From an uncultured Polaromonas sp. (lineage in GTDB: Bacteria > Pseudomonadota > Gammaproteobacteria > Burkholderiales > Burkholderiaceae), in the NCBI GenBank assembly GCA_946479075.1, contig CAMLDT010000004.1:1-42566 (forward strand): a DNA stretch of 42,566 nucleotides, read 5' to 3'. This document shows positions 9,762 through 17,337 of the stretch, piece after piece. Each line of letters begins with the position of its first letter. Position 1 is the first letter of the stretch. The notes under the pieces are model-generated. The model was not told the DNA's origin. It was given only the letters and a program-made list of their open reading frames with translations, and ran no database searches. The translations under genes were made by a program, and so were the position numbers.

Positions 9762-10667
9762 TCAGGGGGTGAGGGCGGCCAGCCGCGCCACCAGCGCCTG
9801 CGCAAAAGACAGGGTGGCCACCGGCAGGGCACGGCCGTCCCGGACGGCCAGCACCAGCTGGCTGGACGACAGCGAACGGTCGGTCAGCGGGATGGACACC
9901 AGCTCGCCCTTGCGCACGTCCTGCTCGGTGCCGATCTGGAACTGGAAGCTGATCGCGCCGGTCTGGCGCGTGAACTCCTTGAGCATCTGCACGGTGCTGG
10001 CTTCCAGCGCCACTTTCAGGCTCATGCGCGAACGCGCCATCAGCACGTCCAGCAGGCGGCGGCTGCCGAAAGAATGGTCGCCGAGCGCGACCGTGTATTT
10101 CTGGCAATCGGCGAGCCGGATTTTGGGACGGCCCGCCAGCGGGTGGTCGGGCCGCATCATGGCGCACAGCGGCTGGTCCAGCGAGGCGATGACACGCAAG
10201 TCGTCCGAGGGTTCGGGGTCGTGCACCAGCACCAGTTCCACCTCGTCGGCCATCAGCGCAGCCACCAGTTGCCCGGTGACACCGGCCAGCACCTGGAACT
10301 GCACGCCCGGATGGCTTTGCTGGTACAGCGCCACCGCGCTGGGGACCAGGTCGGTGGAAACCGATTCGGCGCAGCCCAGCCGGACAGTGCCACGCACCAT
10401 GCCGCGCAACTGCTCGATCTGCGAGACCGCGGAACGCAGGTCCGACAGGCCGCGGCGCATGGTGTTGACCAGCACCTCGCCGGCGGCCGTCAGGCGGACG
10501 CCGCGCGGCAGGCGTTCAAACAGCGGTGTGCCAAGCTCGGCTTCGAGTTCGAGGATCTTGCGGTTCAGCGCAGTGGAGGCGACATGCAGGATGTCGGCGG
10601 CCTTGCGGATCGAGCCGGCACGCGCCACCGTGTCGAGGTAGACGTAGGAGCGCGGGGGATGAAACAT
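9762..10667 (-). CDS. LysR-type transcriptional regulator of the catabolic operon
   Basis: A 301-residue LTTR. The N-terminal winged helix-turn-helix covers roughly residues 5-65 (TVARAGSIRKAADILHVAS, then LNRKILELEAELGTPLFERL). A substrate-binding-like effector domain follows from about residue 95 (GTVRLGCAESV). Unusually for a pathway LTTR, it is in tandem with its presumed target operon rather than divergent: the first enzyme gene starts 108 bases downstream and the operator dyad lies in that gap. It follows folA by 24 bases, so transcription from the thyA-folA side may also reach it. The effector would be the heterocycle or an intermediate (inference). Confidence 0.9.
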   Translation of the reverse strand: MFHPPRSYVYLDTVARAGSIRKAADILHVASTALNRKILELEAELGTPLFERLPRGVRLTAAGEVLVNTMRRGLSDLRSAVSQIEQLRGMVRGTVRLGCAESVSTDLVPSAVALYQQSHPGVQFQVLAGVTGQLVAALMADEVELVLVHDPEPSDDLRVIASLDQPLCAMMRPDHPLAGRPKIRLADCQKYTVALGDHSFGSRRLLDVLMARSRMSLKVALEASTVQMLKEFTRQTGAISFQFQIGTEQDVRKGELVSIPLTDRSLSSSQLVLAVRDGRALPVATLSFAQALVARLAALTP

Positions 10668-10691
10668 GCTGGCGAGCCGGAGGGGGCGCCC

Positions 10692-11189
10692 TCAGGCCTG
10701 TGCCTGCCGCAGGTAACGCACAAAGCTGAAAGTCATCCCCCCGGAAGAGGCCTGTTCTTCTCGTGTGTCCTCGATCCACTCCGCGCCCAGGGTGGGCGCA
10801 TACGCGTCGCCGTCGAAGTCCTGCGCAATTTCGGTGACCTCGGCGCGGCTGGCGAGGGGTTCGGCCTGGGCATAAATCTGCGCGCCACCTATGACCCAGA
10901 TGTCCGGCACATCACCCGCCTGTGTCAGGGCTTGTTCCAGGCTGCCTGCACGCTGCGCGCCGTCGGCCTGCCAGCGTTCGTCGCGTGTGATCACGATATT
11001 GGTCCGGCCCGGCAGCGGGCGGAAGCGTGGCGGCAGCGAATCCCAGGTCTTTCGGCCCATGATGACCGGGCAGCCGCTGGTGAGTTTCTTGAAATGCGCG
11101 AGGTCTTCCGGCAGGTGCCAGGGCATGACACCGTCCTTGCCGATGACGCCGTTGGCGGCGCGGGCGTAGATGAGGTTGATGCGGCTCAT
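10692..11189 (-). CDS. folA: Dihydrofolate reductase
   Basis: NADPH-dependent reduction of dihydrofolate, needed to recycle the folate oxidised by ThyA. The 165 residues match the family length. The N-terminal NLIYARAANGVIGKDG and PWHLPEDLAHFKKLT give the Met20-loop region and catalytic Asp29. GRKTWDSLP and VIGGAQIYAQA are the NADPH-binding segments. It starts 6 bases after the thyA stop, the standard thyA-folA pairing. The following lysR gene is 24 bases away, so a shared transcript is possible. Confidence 0.96.
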   Translation of the reverse strand: MSRINLIYARAANGVIGKDGVMPWHLPEDLAHFKKLTSGCPVIMGRKTWDSLPPRFRPLPGRTNIVITRDERWQADGAQRAGSLEQALTQAGDVPDIWVIGGAQIYAQAEPLASRAEVTEIAQDFDGDAYAPTLGAEWIEDTREEQASSGGMTFSFVRYLRQAQA

Positions 11190-11195
11190 GAGGGG

Positions 11196-12026
11196 TTAAA
11201 CGGCCACGGGAGCCTTGATACCAGCGTGATGCTGGTAATCCACAAACTCAAAGTCTTCGAATTCGTAGTCGAAGATTGAGTCAGGTTTGCGCTTGATCTT
11301 CAACGTCGGGTAGGGGAAGGGCTGGCGGCTCAGTTGCAGCGCCACCTGTTCGGCGTGGTTGCTGTAGATGTGGCAGTCACCGCCGGTCCAGATGAAGTCA
11401 CCGACGTCGAGATCACACTGCTGCGCCACCATGTGGGTCAACAGCGCGTAACTCGCAATGTTGAAAGGCACGCCCAGAAAAATGTCGGCGCTGCGCTGGT
11501 AGAGCTGGCAGCTGAGCTTGCCGCGCTGGCCGTTCTCGCCGGGCGCCACATAAAACTGGAAGAAGGCATGGCAGGGCATCAGCGCCATCTTGGGCAGGTC
11601 GGCGACATTCCACGCGCTGACGATGATGCGGCGTGAGTCGGGGTTGGTCTTCAGGGTCTTGATGACGTCGGCGATCTGGTCGATGTGGCCGCCGTCTGGC
11701 GTCGGCCAGCTGCGCCACTGCACGCCGTAGACCGGACCGAGGTCGCCGTCTTCGCGCGCCCACTCGTCCCAGATGGTCACGCCGCGTTCCTTCAGCCAGT
11801 TGTTGTCGCTCGAACCCTGCAGGAACCACAGCAGCTCGTGCACGATGGACTTCAGGTGGACTTTCTTGGTAGTCACCAGCGGAAAGCCTTCGTTGAGGTC
11901 GAAACGCATCTGGTAGCCGAACACGCTTTTGGTGCCGGTGCCGGTGCGGTCGGCCTTGAACACGCCATGGGTGTCCACGTGGCGCATAAACTCTTCGTAT
12001 TGGGAGCGGATGGGGTTGGAAAGCAT
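11196..12026 (-). CDS. thyA: Thymidylate synthase
   Basis: Converts dUMP to dTMP with methylene-tetrahydrofolate. The 276-residue protein has the nucleophile Cys152 in [12 protein letters not shown], the dUMP-binding stretch [16 protein letters not shown] and GDCHIYSNH. The start is placed at ATG 12026 ([13 protein letters not shown]), preceded by GGTGG at good spacing. A TTG five codons upstream is less likely. The ATG lies one base after the stop of ccdB, so thyA is translated directly behind a toxin gene, and its native promoter and leader appear to have been displaced. folA follows after 6 bases. Confidence 0.96.
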   Translation of the reverse strand: MLSNPIRSQYEEFMRHVDTHGVFKADRTGTGTKSVFGYQMRFDLNEGFPLVTTKKVHLKSIVHELLWFLQGSSDNNWLKERGVTIWDEWAREDGDLGPVYGVQWRSWPTPDGGHIDQIADVIKTLKTNPDSRRIIVSAWNVADLPKMALMPCHAFFQFYVAPGENGQRGKLSCQLYQRSADIFLGVPFNIASYALLTHMVAQQCDLDVGDFIWTGGDCHIYSNHAEQVALQLSRQPFPYPTLKIKRKPDSIFDYEFEDFEFVDYQHHAGIKAPVAV

Positions 12027-12027
12027 T

Positions 12028-12339
12028 TCAATATCCACCAAAAAGAACGTCCAGGGCTTCTTGAATGACCGCTTGGTCGAGCGACTGGTTGCCTATGCTG
12101 CGGCGCAATTCCGAAACTGGCACGGCACCGAGTGCGGAGGTGTCCATGACCAGCTCGACGCCAGCCACAGTGAGCGTCGGATTGAGGCTGGGAACACGCA
12201 CCTTGAATTGAGAGAGAGGCTTGAGGGGCACTACCACCCTGGTCTCGATCTCAAGAAACGAATTTTGAACATCCAGCCAATAAGGAACCGATTTTCGCTG
12301 CGCAACATCCGGGTTTTGATAGATGTCAAAACGAGCCAC
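12028..12339 (-). CDS. ccdB: CcdB-family gyrase-poison toxin
   Basis: A 103-residue toxin of the CcdAB system; F-plasmid CcdB traps DNA gyrase in its cleaved complex. Family landmarks: an N-terminal strand with [11 protein letters not shown], then TRVVVPL, a middle GAVPVSEL and the amphipathic C-terminal helix ending VLFGGY. F-plasmid CcdB ends in Trp-Gly-Ile and needs those residues for gyrase poisoning. Here the last three are Gly-Gly-Tyr, so potency may differ. Translation starts at GTG immediately after the ccdA stop (TGA then GTG, no gap). The stop is one base from the thyA ATG. A chromosomal copy in this position is unusual. Confidence 0.85.
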   Translation of the reverse strand: MARFDIYQNPDVAQRKSVPYWLDVQNSFLEIETRVVVPLKPLSQFKVRVPSLNPTLTVAGVELVMDTSALGAVPVSELRRSIGNQSLDQAVIQEALDVLFGGY

Positions 12340-12624
12340 TCAGGACTCCTCGCGGCCATCACCGGCGCTTTGTCCAAAGGAGCGGTACTTGGCAAGAGGC
12401 AAGCCTTCTTTGCGTATGCGCTCGTTGTAGGCCTCAAAAGCTTCGCGGTTGTCCTCCCGCCATTTTTCCCAATAGCGGCGTTTGACTTCCTGTTCCAGCA
12501 ACGCATCGACGGTTTGCGAAAGATTCATGCCCAGTTCCCTGGCCAGTTTGACCGTGCCCGCCTTGACTGAAAGGTTCAAGGCCTGCTTTTGCGTATCCTG
12601 AAAATAAGCCCGGTCGATTTGCAT
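12340..12624 (-). CDS. ccdA: CcdA-family antitoxin
   Basis: A 94-residue antitoxin. The N-terminal part (NLSVKAGTVKLARELGMNLSQTVDALLEQEVKR) is the ribbon-helix-helix dimer that binds DNA and autoregulates. The C-terminal half (EDNREAFEAYNERIRKEG) is the flexible toxin-neutralising tail, longer than in the 72-residue F-plasmid CcdA. The ATG at 12624 is chosen because GAGAGG lies seven bases upstream; a longer frame to 12675 would overlap the promoter. ccdB begins in the next base after the stop. A plausible promoter lies at 12656-12683. Confidence 0.85.
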   Translation of the reverse strand: MQIDRAYFQDTQKQALNLSVKAGTVKLARELGMNLSQTVDALLEQEVKRRYWEKWREDNREAFEAYNERIRKEGLPLAKYRSFGQSAGDGREES

Positions 12625-12655
12625 GCGTGACCTCTCGCAGATGAAGGAGCTTTGG

Positions 12656-12683
12656 ATTTTATGCGCATTGATCATACATGCAA
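12656..12683 (-). promoter_or_regulatory. Probable ccdAB promoter
   Basis: On the minus strand TTGCAT (12683-12678) and TAAAAT (12661-12656) are separated by 16 bases, predicting a start near 12649 and a leader of about 25 bases that includes the GAGAGG site. If used, it would drive ccdA-ccdB and probably thyA-folA too. Confidence 0.45.
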
Positions 12684-12693
12684 GACGTACGCA

Positions 12694-14115
12694 TCAAACC
12701 CTTAAGACCCGCCCCGGGTTCATCAGGTTGTGCGGGTCCAGGGCCTGCTTGATGGCGCGCATCATGTCTAGCGCCACCGGGGATTTGTGTTTGGGCAGGG
12801 AATCCACCTTGAGGCTGCCGATGCCGTGTTCGGCCGAGATGGAGCCGCGGTAGCGGTCCACCACTTCATACACCAGCGCATTCATGGGTTTTTCCTGGTC
12901 GTTGAGGAAAAGCGCCTGATCCTGGTTCTCCGGCGCCTGCACGTTGTAGTGCAGGTTGCCGTCGCCCAGGTGCCCGTACACCACCAGCCGCGCGCCGGGG
13001 AAACGCTGCAGCAGCAGGGCGTTGGTTTCTTCCACGAAAGCAGGGATGCGGGAGACATTGATGGAAATGTCGTGCTTGATGTTCAGGCCTTCCTCGGCCT
13101 GCGCCAGCGGAATGCTTTCGCGGATGTGCCACAGCGCATGGGCCTGCGCCATGCTTTCGGCCACCACCGCATCACTGACGCAGCCGGCCTCCATGGCGGC
13201 TTCAAGCAGGCGCTCGAAACAGGCCCGCGCATGCTCTTCCGATTCGTTGTCCGAGTTCTCCAGCACCACACACCACTCGGATTCCTGCCAGAAGGGCACA
13301 CGCTGTTGCGGAAAGTGTTTGGCCACCAGGCCGAGCGCAAACTGGCCCATGACCTCGAAGCCGGTCAGCCCGGCCCCCAGGTGTTCGTGCGCCAGGCCCA
13401 GCAGCTGCACGGCCGCTTCCAGCGAGGGCACGGCTGCAAAGGCGGTGAGCTGACTTTTCGGCAGCGGATACAGCTTCATGGTCGCGCCGGTGATCACGCC
13501 CAGGGTGCCTTCGCTGCCGATGAACAGGTGGCGCAGGTCGTAGCCGGTGTTGTCCTTGCGCAGGCCCATGAGGCCGTCCCAGATTTCACCTTGCGCATTG
13601 ACCACTTCCAGGCCCAAACAGAATTCACGCGTGTTGCCGTAGCGCACGACCTGGGTGCCGCCGGCATTGGTGCCGAGGTTGCCACCGATGGTGCAGCTGC
13701 CTTCCGAGGCCAGGCTCAGCGGAAACAGGAAGCCGGCTTTTTCGCAGGCTTCCTGCAGGTTTTGCAGCACGCATCCGGCATCGACGGTGATGGTCAGGTT
13801 GCCGGCGTCGAGCGAGCGCACCTTGTTCATGCGGGTCAGGCTCAACACCACTTGGGTGCCGCTGGCGTCGGGGGTTGAGCCGACCACCATGCCGGTGTTG
13901 CCGCCCTGCGGCACCATGCTGACACGTGCCGCGGCGCAGGCCTTCACGACCGCGGCGACTTCGGCCGTGGAACCGGGGCGCACCACGGCCAGCGCCTTGC
14001 CGGTCTCGCGCCGGCGCCAGTCCTGCACCCAGGCGGTCAGGTCGCCGTCGGTCAGGACGTTGGATGCGCCGACGATCTGGCGCAAGGTGTCAATCAGTTG
14101 CTGGGGGGTGCTCAC
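12694..14115 (-). CDS. FAD-linked 2-hydroxyacid dehydrogenase (GlcD/D-2-hydroxyglutarate dehydrogenase type)
   Basis: A 473-residue flavoenzyme oxidising a D-2-hydroxy acid. The PCMH-type FAD domain covers about residues 40-220 (VVRPGSTAEVAAVV, VPQGGNTGMVVGS, IGGNLGTNAGG). The FAD-oxidase C domain has YGHLGDGNLHYNV, with the metal/substrate His residues, and SAEHGIGSLK near the end. Glycolate, D-lactate and D-2-hydroxyglutarate are all possible substrates; no GlcE or GlcF partner is present, favouring a single-subunit enzyme. The GTG start at 14115 overlaps the DUF2069 stop (GTGA). A longer open frame upstream is only the shadow of the DUF2069 gene. Confidence 0.9.
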   Translation of the reverse strand: MSTPQQLIDTLRQIVGASNVLTDGDLTAWVQDWRRRETGKALAVVRPGSTAEVAAVVKACAAARVSMVPQGGNTGMVVGSTPDASGTQVVLSLTRMNKVRSLDAGNLTITVDAGCVLQNLQEACEKAGFLFPLSLASEGSCTIGGNLGTNAGGTQVVRYGNTREFCLGLEVVNAQGEIWDGLMGLRKDNTGYDLRHLFIGSEGTLGVITGATMKLYPLPKSQLTAFAAVPSLEAAVQLLGLAHEHLGAGLTGFEVMGQFALGLVAKHFPQQRVPFWQESEWCVVLENSDNESEEHARACFERLLEAAMEAGCVSDAVVAESMAQAHALWHIRESIPLAQAEEGLNIKHDISINVSRIPAFVEETNALLLQRFPGARLVVYGHLGDGNLHYNVQAPENQDQALFLNDQEKPMNALVYEVVDRYRGSISAEHGIGSLKVDSLPKHKSPVALDMMRAIKQALDPHNLMNPGRVLRV

Positions 14116-14507
14116 GGTGTTGGGGCTTCCGGTAGGGGGAGGGGTGAATTTTTGGCGTTGCGCAGGCGCAGGCGCACATGCAGGGCGCAGGCGATGAACA
14201 GCAGCAGGCACAGGGCGACTTCGATCATCGCCAGGTAGTTGCCCGGCGGCTTGTCGCTCCAGGCGCGCACCGCACCTTCGGTGAAGTAAAGCCACACCAT
14301 CAGGCTGAGCCAGCGGTAGGTGTACATGCGGTTTTTCAGCAGGCCGGCCAGCGGGATACACAGCGGCAGCACCTTGAGCGCCAGCAGCGAGCCGCCCGGA
14401 CGCACCGGCGCCAGCCACATCTCCCAGGCCAGGCCCAGGGCGATCAGGGCGCCGAGGCAGCCCACGGCCAGCCAGCGGGTGGCGTCGATGTGCGAGGTTT
14501 TGTTCAT
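14112..14507 (-). CDS. DUF2069 membrane protein
   Basis: A 131-residue inner-membrane protein of unknown function with about four hydrophobic helices (WLAVGCLGALIALGLAW; LLALKVLPLCIPLAGLL; a central YTYRWLSLMVWLYFTEGAVR; YLAMIEVALCLLLFIACAL). The central RMYTYRW...YFTEGAVRAW segment is the DUF2069 signature. The start is ATG 14507. It diverges from yihY across about 50 bases, a neighbourhood I recall as common in betaproteobacteria. It overlaps the hydroxyacid dehydrogenase gene by 4 bases, so the two are probably co-expressed, although no functional link is known to me. Confidence 0.85.
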   Translation of the reverse strand: MNKTSHIDATRWLAVGCLGALIALGLAWEMWLAPVRPGGSLLALKVLPLCIPLAGLLKNRMYTYRWLSLMVWLYFTEGAVRAWSDKPPGNYLAMIEVALCLLLFIACALHVRLRLRNAKNSPLPLPEAPTP

Positions 14508-14556
14508 GGGGGAGAGGGAATCAACAATGGCGCGGGTCGATGGCATGATACCGGGG

Positions 14557-15783
14557 ATGAGATTCCCACTGTCCCTGCCGCCGTCTTTTCAGGCGTTCTG
14601 GAACGACCTGTCGCGCTTTCCGTGGCGCGGCACCGCGCTGACCTTGCGCCAGCGCTTCCGCGAAGACCACATGGGCCTGACGGCCAGCAGCCTGACCTTC
14701 ACCACCAGCATCGCCCTGGTGCCGTTTTTCACAGTGGCGCTCGCGATCTTCACGGCCTTTCCGATGTTCTCCAAGCTGCAGGGAGTGTTGCAGGTGTGGC
14801 TGGTCAAGAGCCTGATCCCGGACGACATCGCGCGCCAGGTGCTGGGTTACCTCACGCAGTTCTCGCGCCAGGCCAACAAGCTGGGCGTGGCCGGCCTGGC
14901 GGTGCTGCTGGTGACGGCGATTGCGCTGATCCTGACCATAGACCGCACGCTCAACGGCATCTGGCGGGTGAAAAAACCGCGGCCGCTGGCGCAGCGTGTG
15001 CTGATCTACTGGGCCGCCGTCACCCTGGGGCCGCTGGTGCTGGGGGCCAGCCTGGCGGTGACCTCGTATGTGATTTCGGGGTCGCGCGGCGTCGTCAGCG
15101 CCATGCCCGGTGGCTTGCGCGTGTTTCTGGACATCCTGCAGTTTTTCCTGCTGGCCGGGGGCATGGCGGCGCTTTACCGCTACGTGCCCAACACCTTTGT
15201 GCGCTGGGCCCACGCCTGGGCTGGCGGCCTGTTTGTGGCGGCCGGCATCGAGCTCGCCAAAAAAGTGCTGGGCCTGTATTTGAGCAATGTGCCGACCTAT
15301 TCGCTGGTGTATGGCGCTTTTGCCACCTTGCCTATCCTGCTGGTCTGGATTTATGTGGCATGGATCATCGTGCTGCTGGGCGCCGTGATTGCGGCTTACC
15401 TGCCCAGCCTGCTGGCCGGTGTGGCGCGCCGTGGCAACAGCCATGGCTGGCAGTTCCAGCTCGCCGTCGAACTGCTGCAACACCTGCACCAGGCGCGCAG
15501 CACCGCGCGCATTGGCCTGGAGGCCTCGGCGCTGGCCAGGGCGCTGCAGGTCGATGTGCTGCAACTGGAGCCGGTGCTGGAAACATTGATGGCGCTGGAC
15601 TGGATCGGCCAGCTGACCGATCCAGACGACGAGAAGGAAGCGCGCTACCTGTTGCTGGCCGACCCCGAGGCGACTCCCCTGGAGCCGCTGATGGCGCAAT
15701 TGCTGCTCAGCCGCGACCCGTCGATGGAAAATTTATGGGAAAACGGCCGCTTGCCCTTGCTGCGCCTGCGTGACGTGTTATGA
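14557..15783 (+). CDS. YihY/BrkB-family inner-membrane protein
   Basis: A 408-residue protein with the roughly 270-residue YihY core of six membrane helices (start FREDHMGLTASSLTFTTSIALVPFFTVAL; later YRYVPNTFVRWAHAWAGGLFVA and YGAFATLPILLVWIYVAWIIVLLGAVIAAYLP). A cytoplasmic winged-helix-like extension of about 110 residues follows, typical of the longer betaproteobacterial members. Function is unknown; some members were once annotated as ribonuclease BN, which is not supported. The start is taken at 14557; an in-frame ATG at 14545 is an alternative. The last codons and stop (RDVL then TGA) lie inside a half-copy of the 49-bp repeat. Confidence 0.88.
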   Translation: MRFPLSLPPSFQAFWNDLSRFPWRGTALTLRQRFREDHMGLTASSLTFTTSIALVPFFTVALAIFTAFPMFSKLQGVLQVWLVKSLIPDDIARQVLGYLTQFSRQANKLGVAGLAVLLVTAIALILTIDRTLNGIWRVKKPRPLAQRVLIYWAAVTLGPLVLGASLAVTSYVISGSRGVVSAMPGGLRVFLDILQFFLLAGGMAALYRYVPNTFVRWAHAWAGGLFVAAGIELAKKVLGLYLSNVPTYSLVYGAFATLPILLVWIYVAWIIVLLGAVIAAYLPSLLAGVARRGNSHGWQFQLAVELLQHLHQARSTARIGLEASALARALQVDVLQLEPVLETLMALDWIGQLTDPDDEKEARYLLLADPEATPLEPLMAQLLLSRDPSMENLWENGRLPLLRLRDVL

Positions 15784-15793
15784 AATTGATAGC
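15768..15793 (+). repeat. 49-bp dispersed repeat, half copy B
   Basis: The 26 bases ending TATGAAATTGATAGC match the right half of copy D at 29724-29749 at 21 of 26 positions by eye. The yihY stop codon lies inside it. The left half of the element is not recognisable. Confidence 0.6.
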
Positions 15794-15832
15794 AAGCCGG
15801 GTGCCGCCGGGCGGCTAGCTGCCGGCTTTTTT
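15794..15832 (+). terminator. Intrinsic terminator between yihY and the RraA-like gene
   Basis: Outer stem AAGCCGG/CCGGCTT (15794-15800 with 15822-15828), an inner GCCGC/GCGGC hairpin, and a run of six T from 15827. It fits a Rho-independent terminator for yihY. The RraA-like gene ends inside the loop from the other strand. Confidence 0.7.
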
Positions 15833-16543
15833 CGACGCCTCGTAACGCGCCTTGTTTTCCGCATTCGGCGGGTACAGGCCGGGCAGGGATGCGCCGGCCT
15901 CGACTTCGGCCATGATCCAGGCCTCCAGCCGCTCCTGCTCGGGTGCCAGCGCCAGCATCTCGTCCAGCAGTGCCGCCGGGATCAGCACCGCGCCGTCATC
16001 GTCCACCACCACCACATCCCCCGGAAACACCGCCACGCCGCCGCAGGCAATCGGCTGCTGCCAGGCGACAAAGGTCAGCCCGGCGACGGAGGGCGGAGAG
16101 GCCGCGCCGTTGCACCAGACCGGCAGGCCGGTGCCCAGCACGCCAGCCTGGTCCCGCACCACGCCATCGCTCACCAGCGCAGCAACGCCGCGCTTTTGCA
16201 TGCGCGCGCAGAGGATGTCGCCAAAGATGCCGGCGTCCGCCACACCCATGGCGTCTACCACGGCGATGCAGCCTGCGGGCATGGCTTCAATGGCGGCGCG
16301 GGTCGAGATCGGCGAGGACCAGGACTCGGGCGTCGCCAGGTCTTCACGTGCCGGCACGAAGCGCAGCGTGAAGGCGCGGCCCACCAGCCGTGGCTGGCCA
16401 GGCCGCAGCGGCCGCGCGCCGCGCAGCCAGACATTGCGCAGGCCTTTTTTCAGCAGCAGCGTGGTCAGGGTGGCGGTGGTGATGCCCGAGAGGATGTCGA
16501 TGGCCCGCGCGTCGAGCTGCATGGGGATGGTGCTGTCCGTCAT
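15815..16543 (-). CDS. RraA-like / HMG-CHA aldolase family protein
   Basis: A 242-residue member of the RraA/4-hydroxy-4-methyl-2-oxoglutarate aldolase family. It carries GIFGDILCARMQKRG and SDGVVRD, where the Arg-Asp pair contributes to catalysis and metal binding in the aldolases, and the C-terminal GDVVVVDDDGAVLIP. RraA itself, an inhibitor of RNase E, is about 160 residues and lacks catalytic duty. The greater length and complete aldolase residues favour a class II pyruvate aldolase or oxaloacetate decarboxylase. The ATG at 16543 overlaps the stop of the Mpo1-like gene (ATGA), so the two are coupled. Confidence 0.82.
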   Translation of the reverse strand: MTDSTIPMQLDARAIDILSGITTATLTTLLLKKGLRNVWLRGARPLRPGQPRLVGRAFTLRFVPAREDLATPESWSSPISTRAAIEAMPAGCIAVVDAMGVADAGIFGDILCARMQKRGVAALVSDGVVRDQAGVLGTGLPVWCNGAASPPSVAGLTFVAWQQPIACGGVAVFPGDVVVVDDDGAVLIPAALLDEMLALAPEQERLEAWIMAEVEAGASLPGLYPPNAENKARYEASKKAGS

Positions 16544-16887
16544 CAGATCTTGACCTTTCCTGTCCAGATGTCCTTGTACATGACCCAGTCGCCCATGAAG
16601 CTGTAGAGCGGGCGCTTGAAGGAGGCGGGTTTGTTTTTTTCGAACCCGAAGTGGCCGATCCAGGCAAAACCGTAGCCGCACAGCAGCCCGGCCAGCAGCC
16701 ACCAGGGGTTGCGCGTGGCCACTGCTGTCGCCAGGAAAACAAGCGACAGGCTGGAGCCGGCAAAGTGCAGGCGGCGGCAGCTGCGGTCACTGTGTTCGCT
16801 CAGGTAAAAGGGATAAAACTCCGCGAAGCTCTTGAAGGTCTTGGCGTCAACCGGCGAAGGATGCGCCGCAGGGCTGGCTGTGTTCAT
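16543..16887 (-). CDS. Mpo1-like (DUF962) membrane protein
   Basis: A 114-residue small membrane protein of the Mpo1/YGL010w (DUF962) family. Family marks are FYPFYLSEHSDRSCRRLHFAG near residues 24-44, a hydrophobic middle (LVFLATAVATRNPWWLLAGLLCGYGFAWIGH) and GFEKNKPASFKRPLYSFMGD near the C-terminus. Yeast Mpo1 is an Fe(II)-dependent dioxygenase that shortens 2-hydroxy fatty acids, and the conserved histidines here fit a metal site. AGGAG lies eight bases before the ATG. Its stop overlaps the start of the aldolase-family gene. The bacterial role is unproven. Confidence 0.85.
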   Translation of the reverse strand: MNTASPAAHPSPVDAKTFKSFAEFYPFYLSEHSDRSCRRLHFAGSSLSLVFLATAVATRNPWWLLAGLLCGYGFAWIGHFGFEKNKPASFKRPLYSFMGDWVMYKDIWTGKVKI

Positions 16888-16962
16888 GGCTTGTCTCCTG
16901 GTAATTCACCATGATAGCCAAGCACACGCACAATTGCACAAGGACTGGATCAGGACTGCACC

Positions 16963-17337
16963 ATGACGGACCTTCAAAACTCCCCGGCTGAACCGCCTGC
17001 CTCGCGCTGGGTGGCCTGCCTGTGCGCCGAATGGTGTGGCACCTGCCGCGACTACCGGCCCCTGTTTGAGCAGGTGGCGGCCGGGCATCCTGCTGTGGTT
17101 TTTACCTGGCTGGATATTGAGGACGAGGCCGAGCTGCTCGGTGAGCTTGAGATCGGGACCTTTCCGACGCTGCTGGTGGGCGAGGGCAACCGGCTGCTGT
17201 TTGCCGGGGCGTTGCTACCGCACGCGGCCACGCTGACGCGCCTGCTGGCCGGGCTGGAGGGTCAGGGCGCGGCGCCGGCCGATCCGGCGTTGGGCGCGCT
17301 GGCCGTGGCCCTGCAGGCGCGCATCGCTTCAGCTTGA
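16963..17337 (+). CDS. Thioredoxin-fold protein
   Basis: A 124-residue cytoplasmic thioredoxin-like protein with no signal peptide. The redox motif CLCAEWCGTC has the WCGTC form near residues 24-28, and the cis-proline loop is GTFPTLLVG. AGGA about ten bases upstream supports the ATG at 16963. The C-terminus extends by about 15 residues beyond the fold. It converges with the P450 gene and their 3' ends overlap by 9 bases. Function as a general thiol reductant is inferred. Confidence 0.85.
   Translation: MTDLQNSPAEPPASRWVACLCAEWCGTCRDYRPLFEQVAAGHPAVVFTWLDIEDEAELLGELEIGTFPTLLVGEGNRLLFAGALLPHAATLTRLLAGLEGQGAAPADPALGALAVALQARIASA

Noticed and set aside
12026..12041. TTG start for thyA five codons upstream.
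   Set aside because: It would overlap ccdB by 14 bases. The ATG at 12026 has GGTGG at suitable spacing and gives the usual N-terminus.
14178..15773. A 531-codon frame overlapping yihY in another phase.
   Set aside because: Arg/Ala/Gly-rich composition with no family resemblance, while yihY in the overlapping frame is convincing.
15815..16543. Annotation as RraA, the RNase E inhibitor.
   Set aside because: The protein is about 80 residues longer than RraA and keeps the aldolase Arg-Asp pair, so an aldolase-type enzyme is the better reading.
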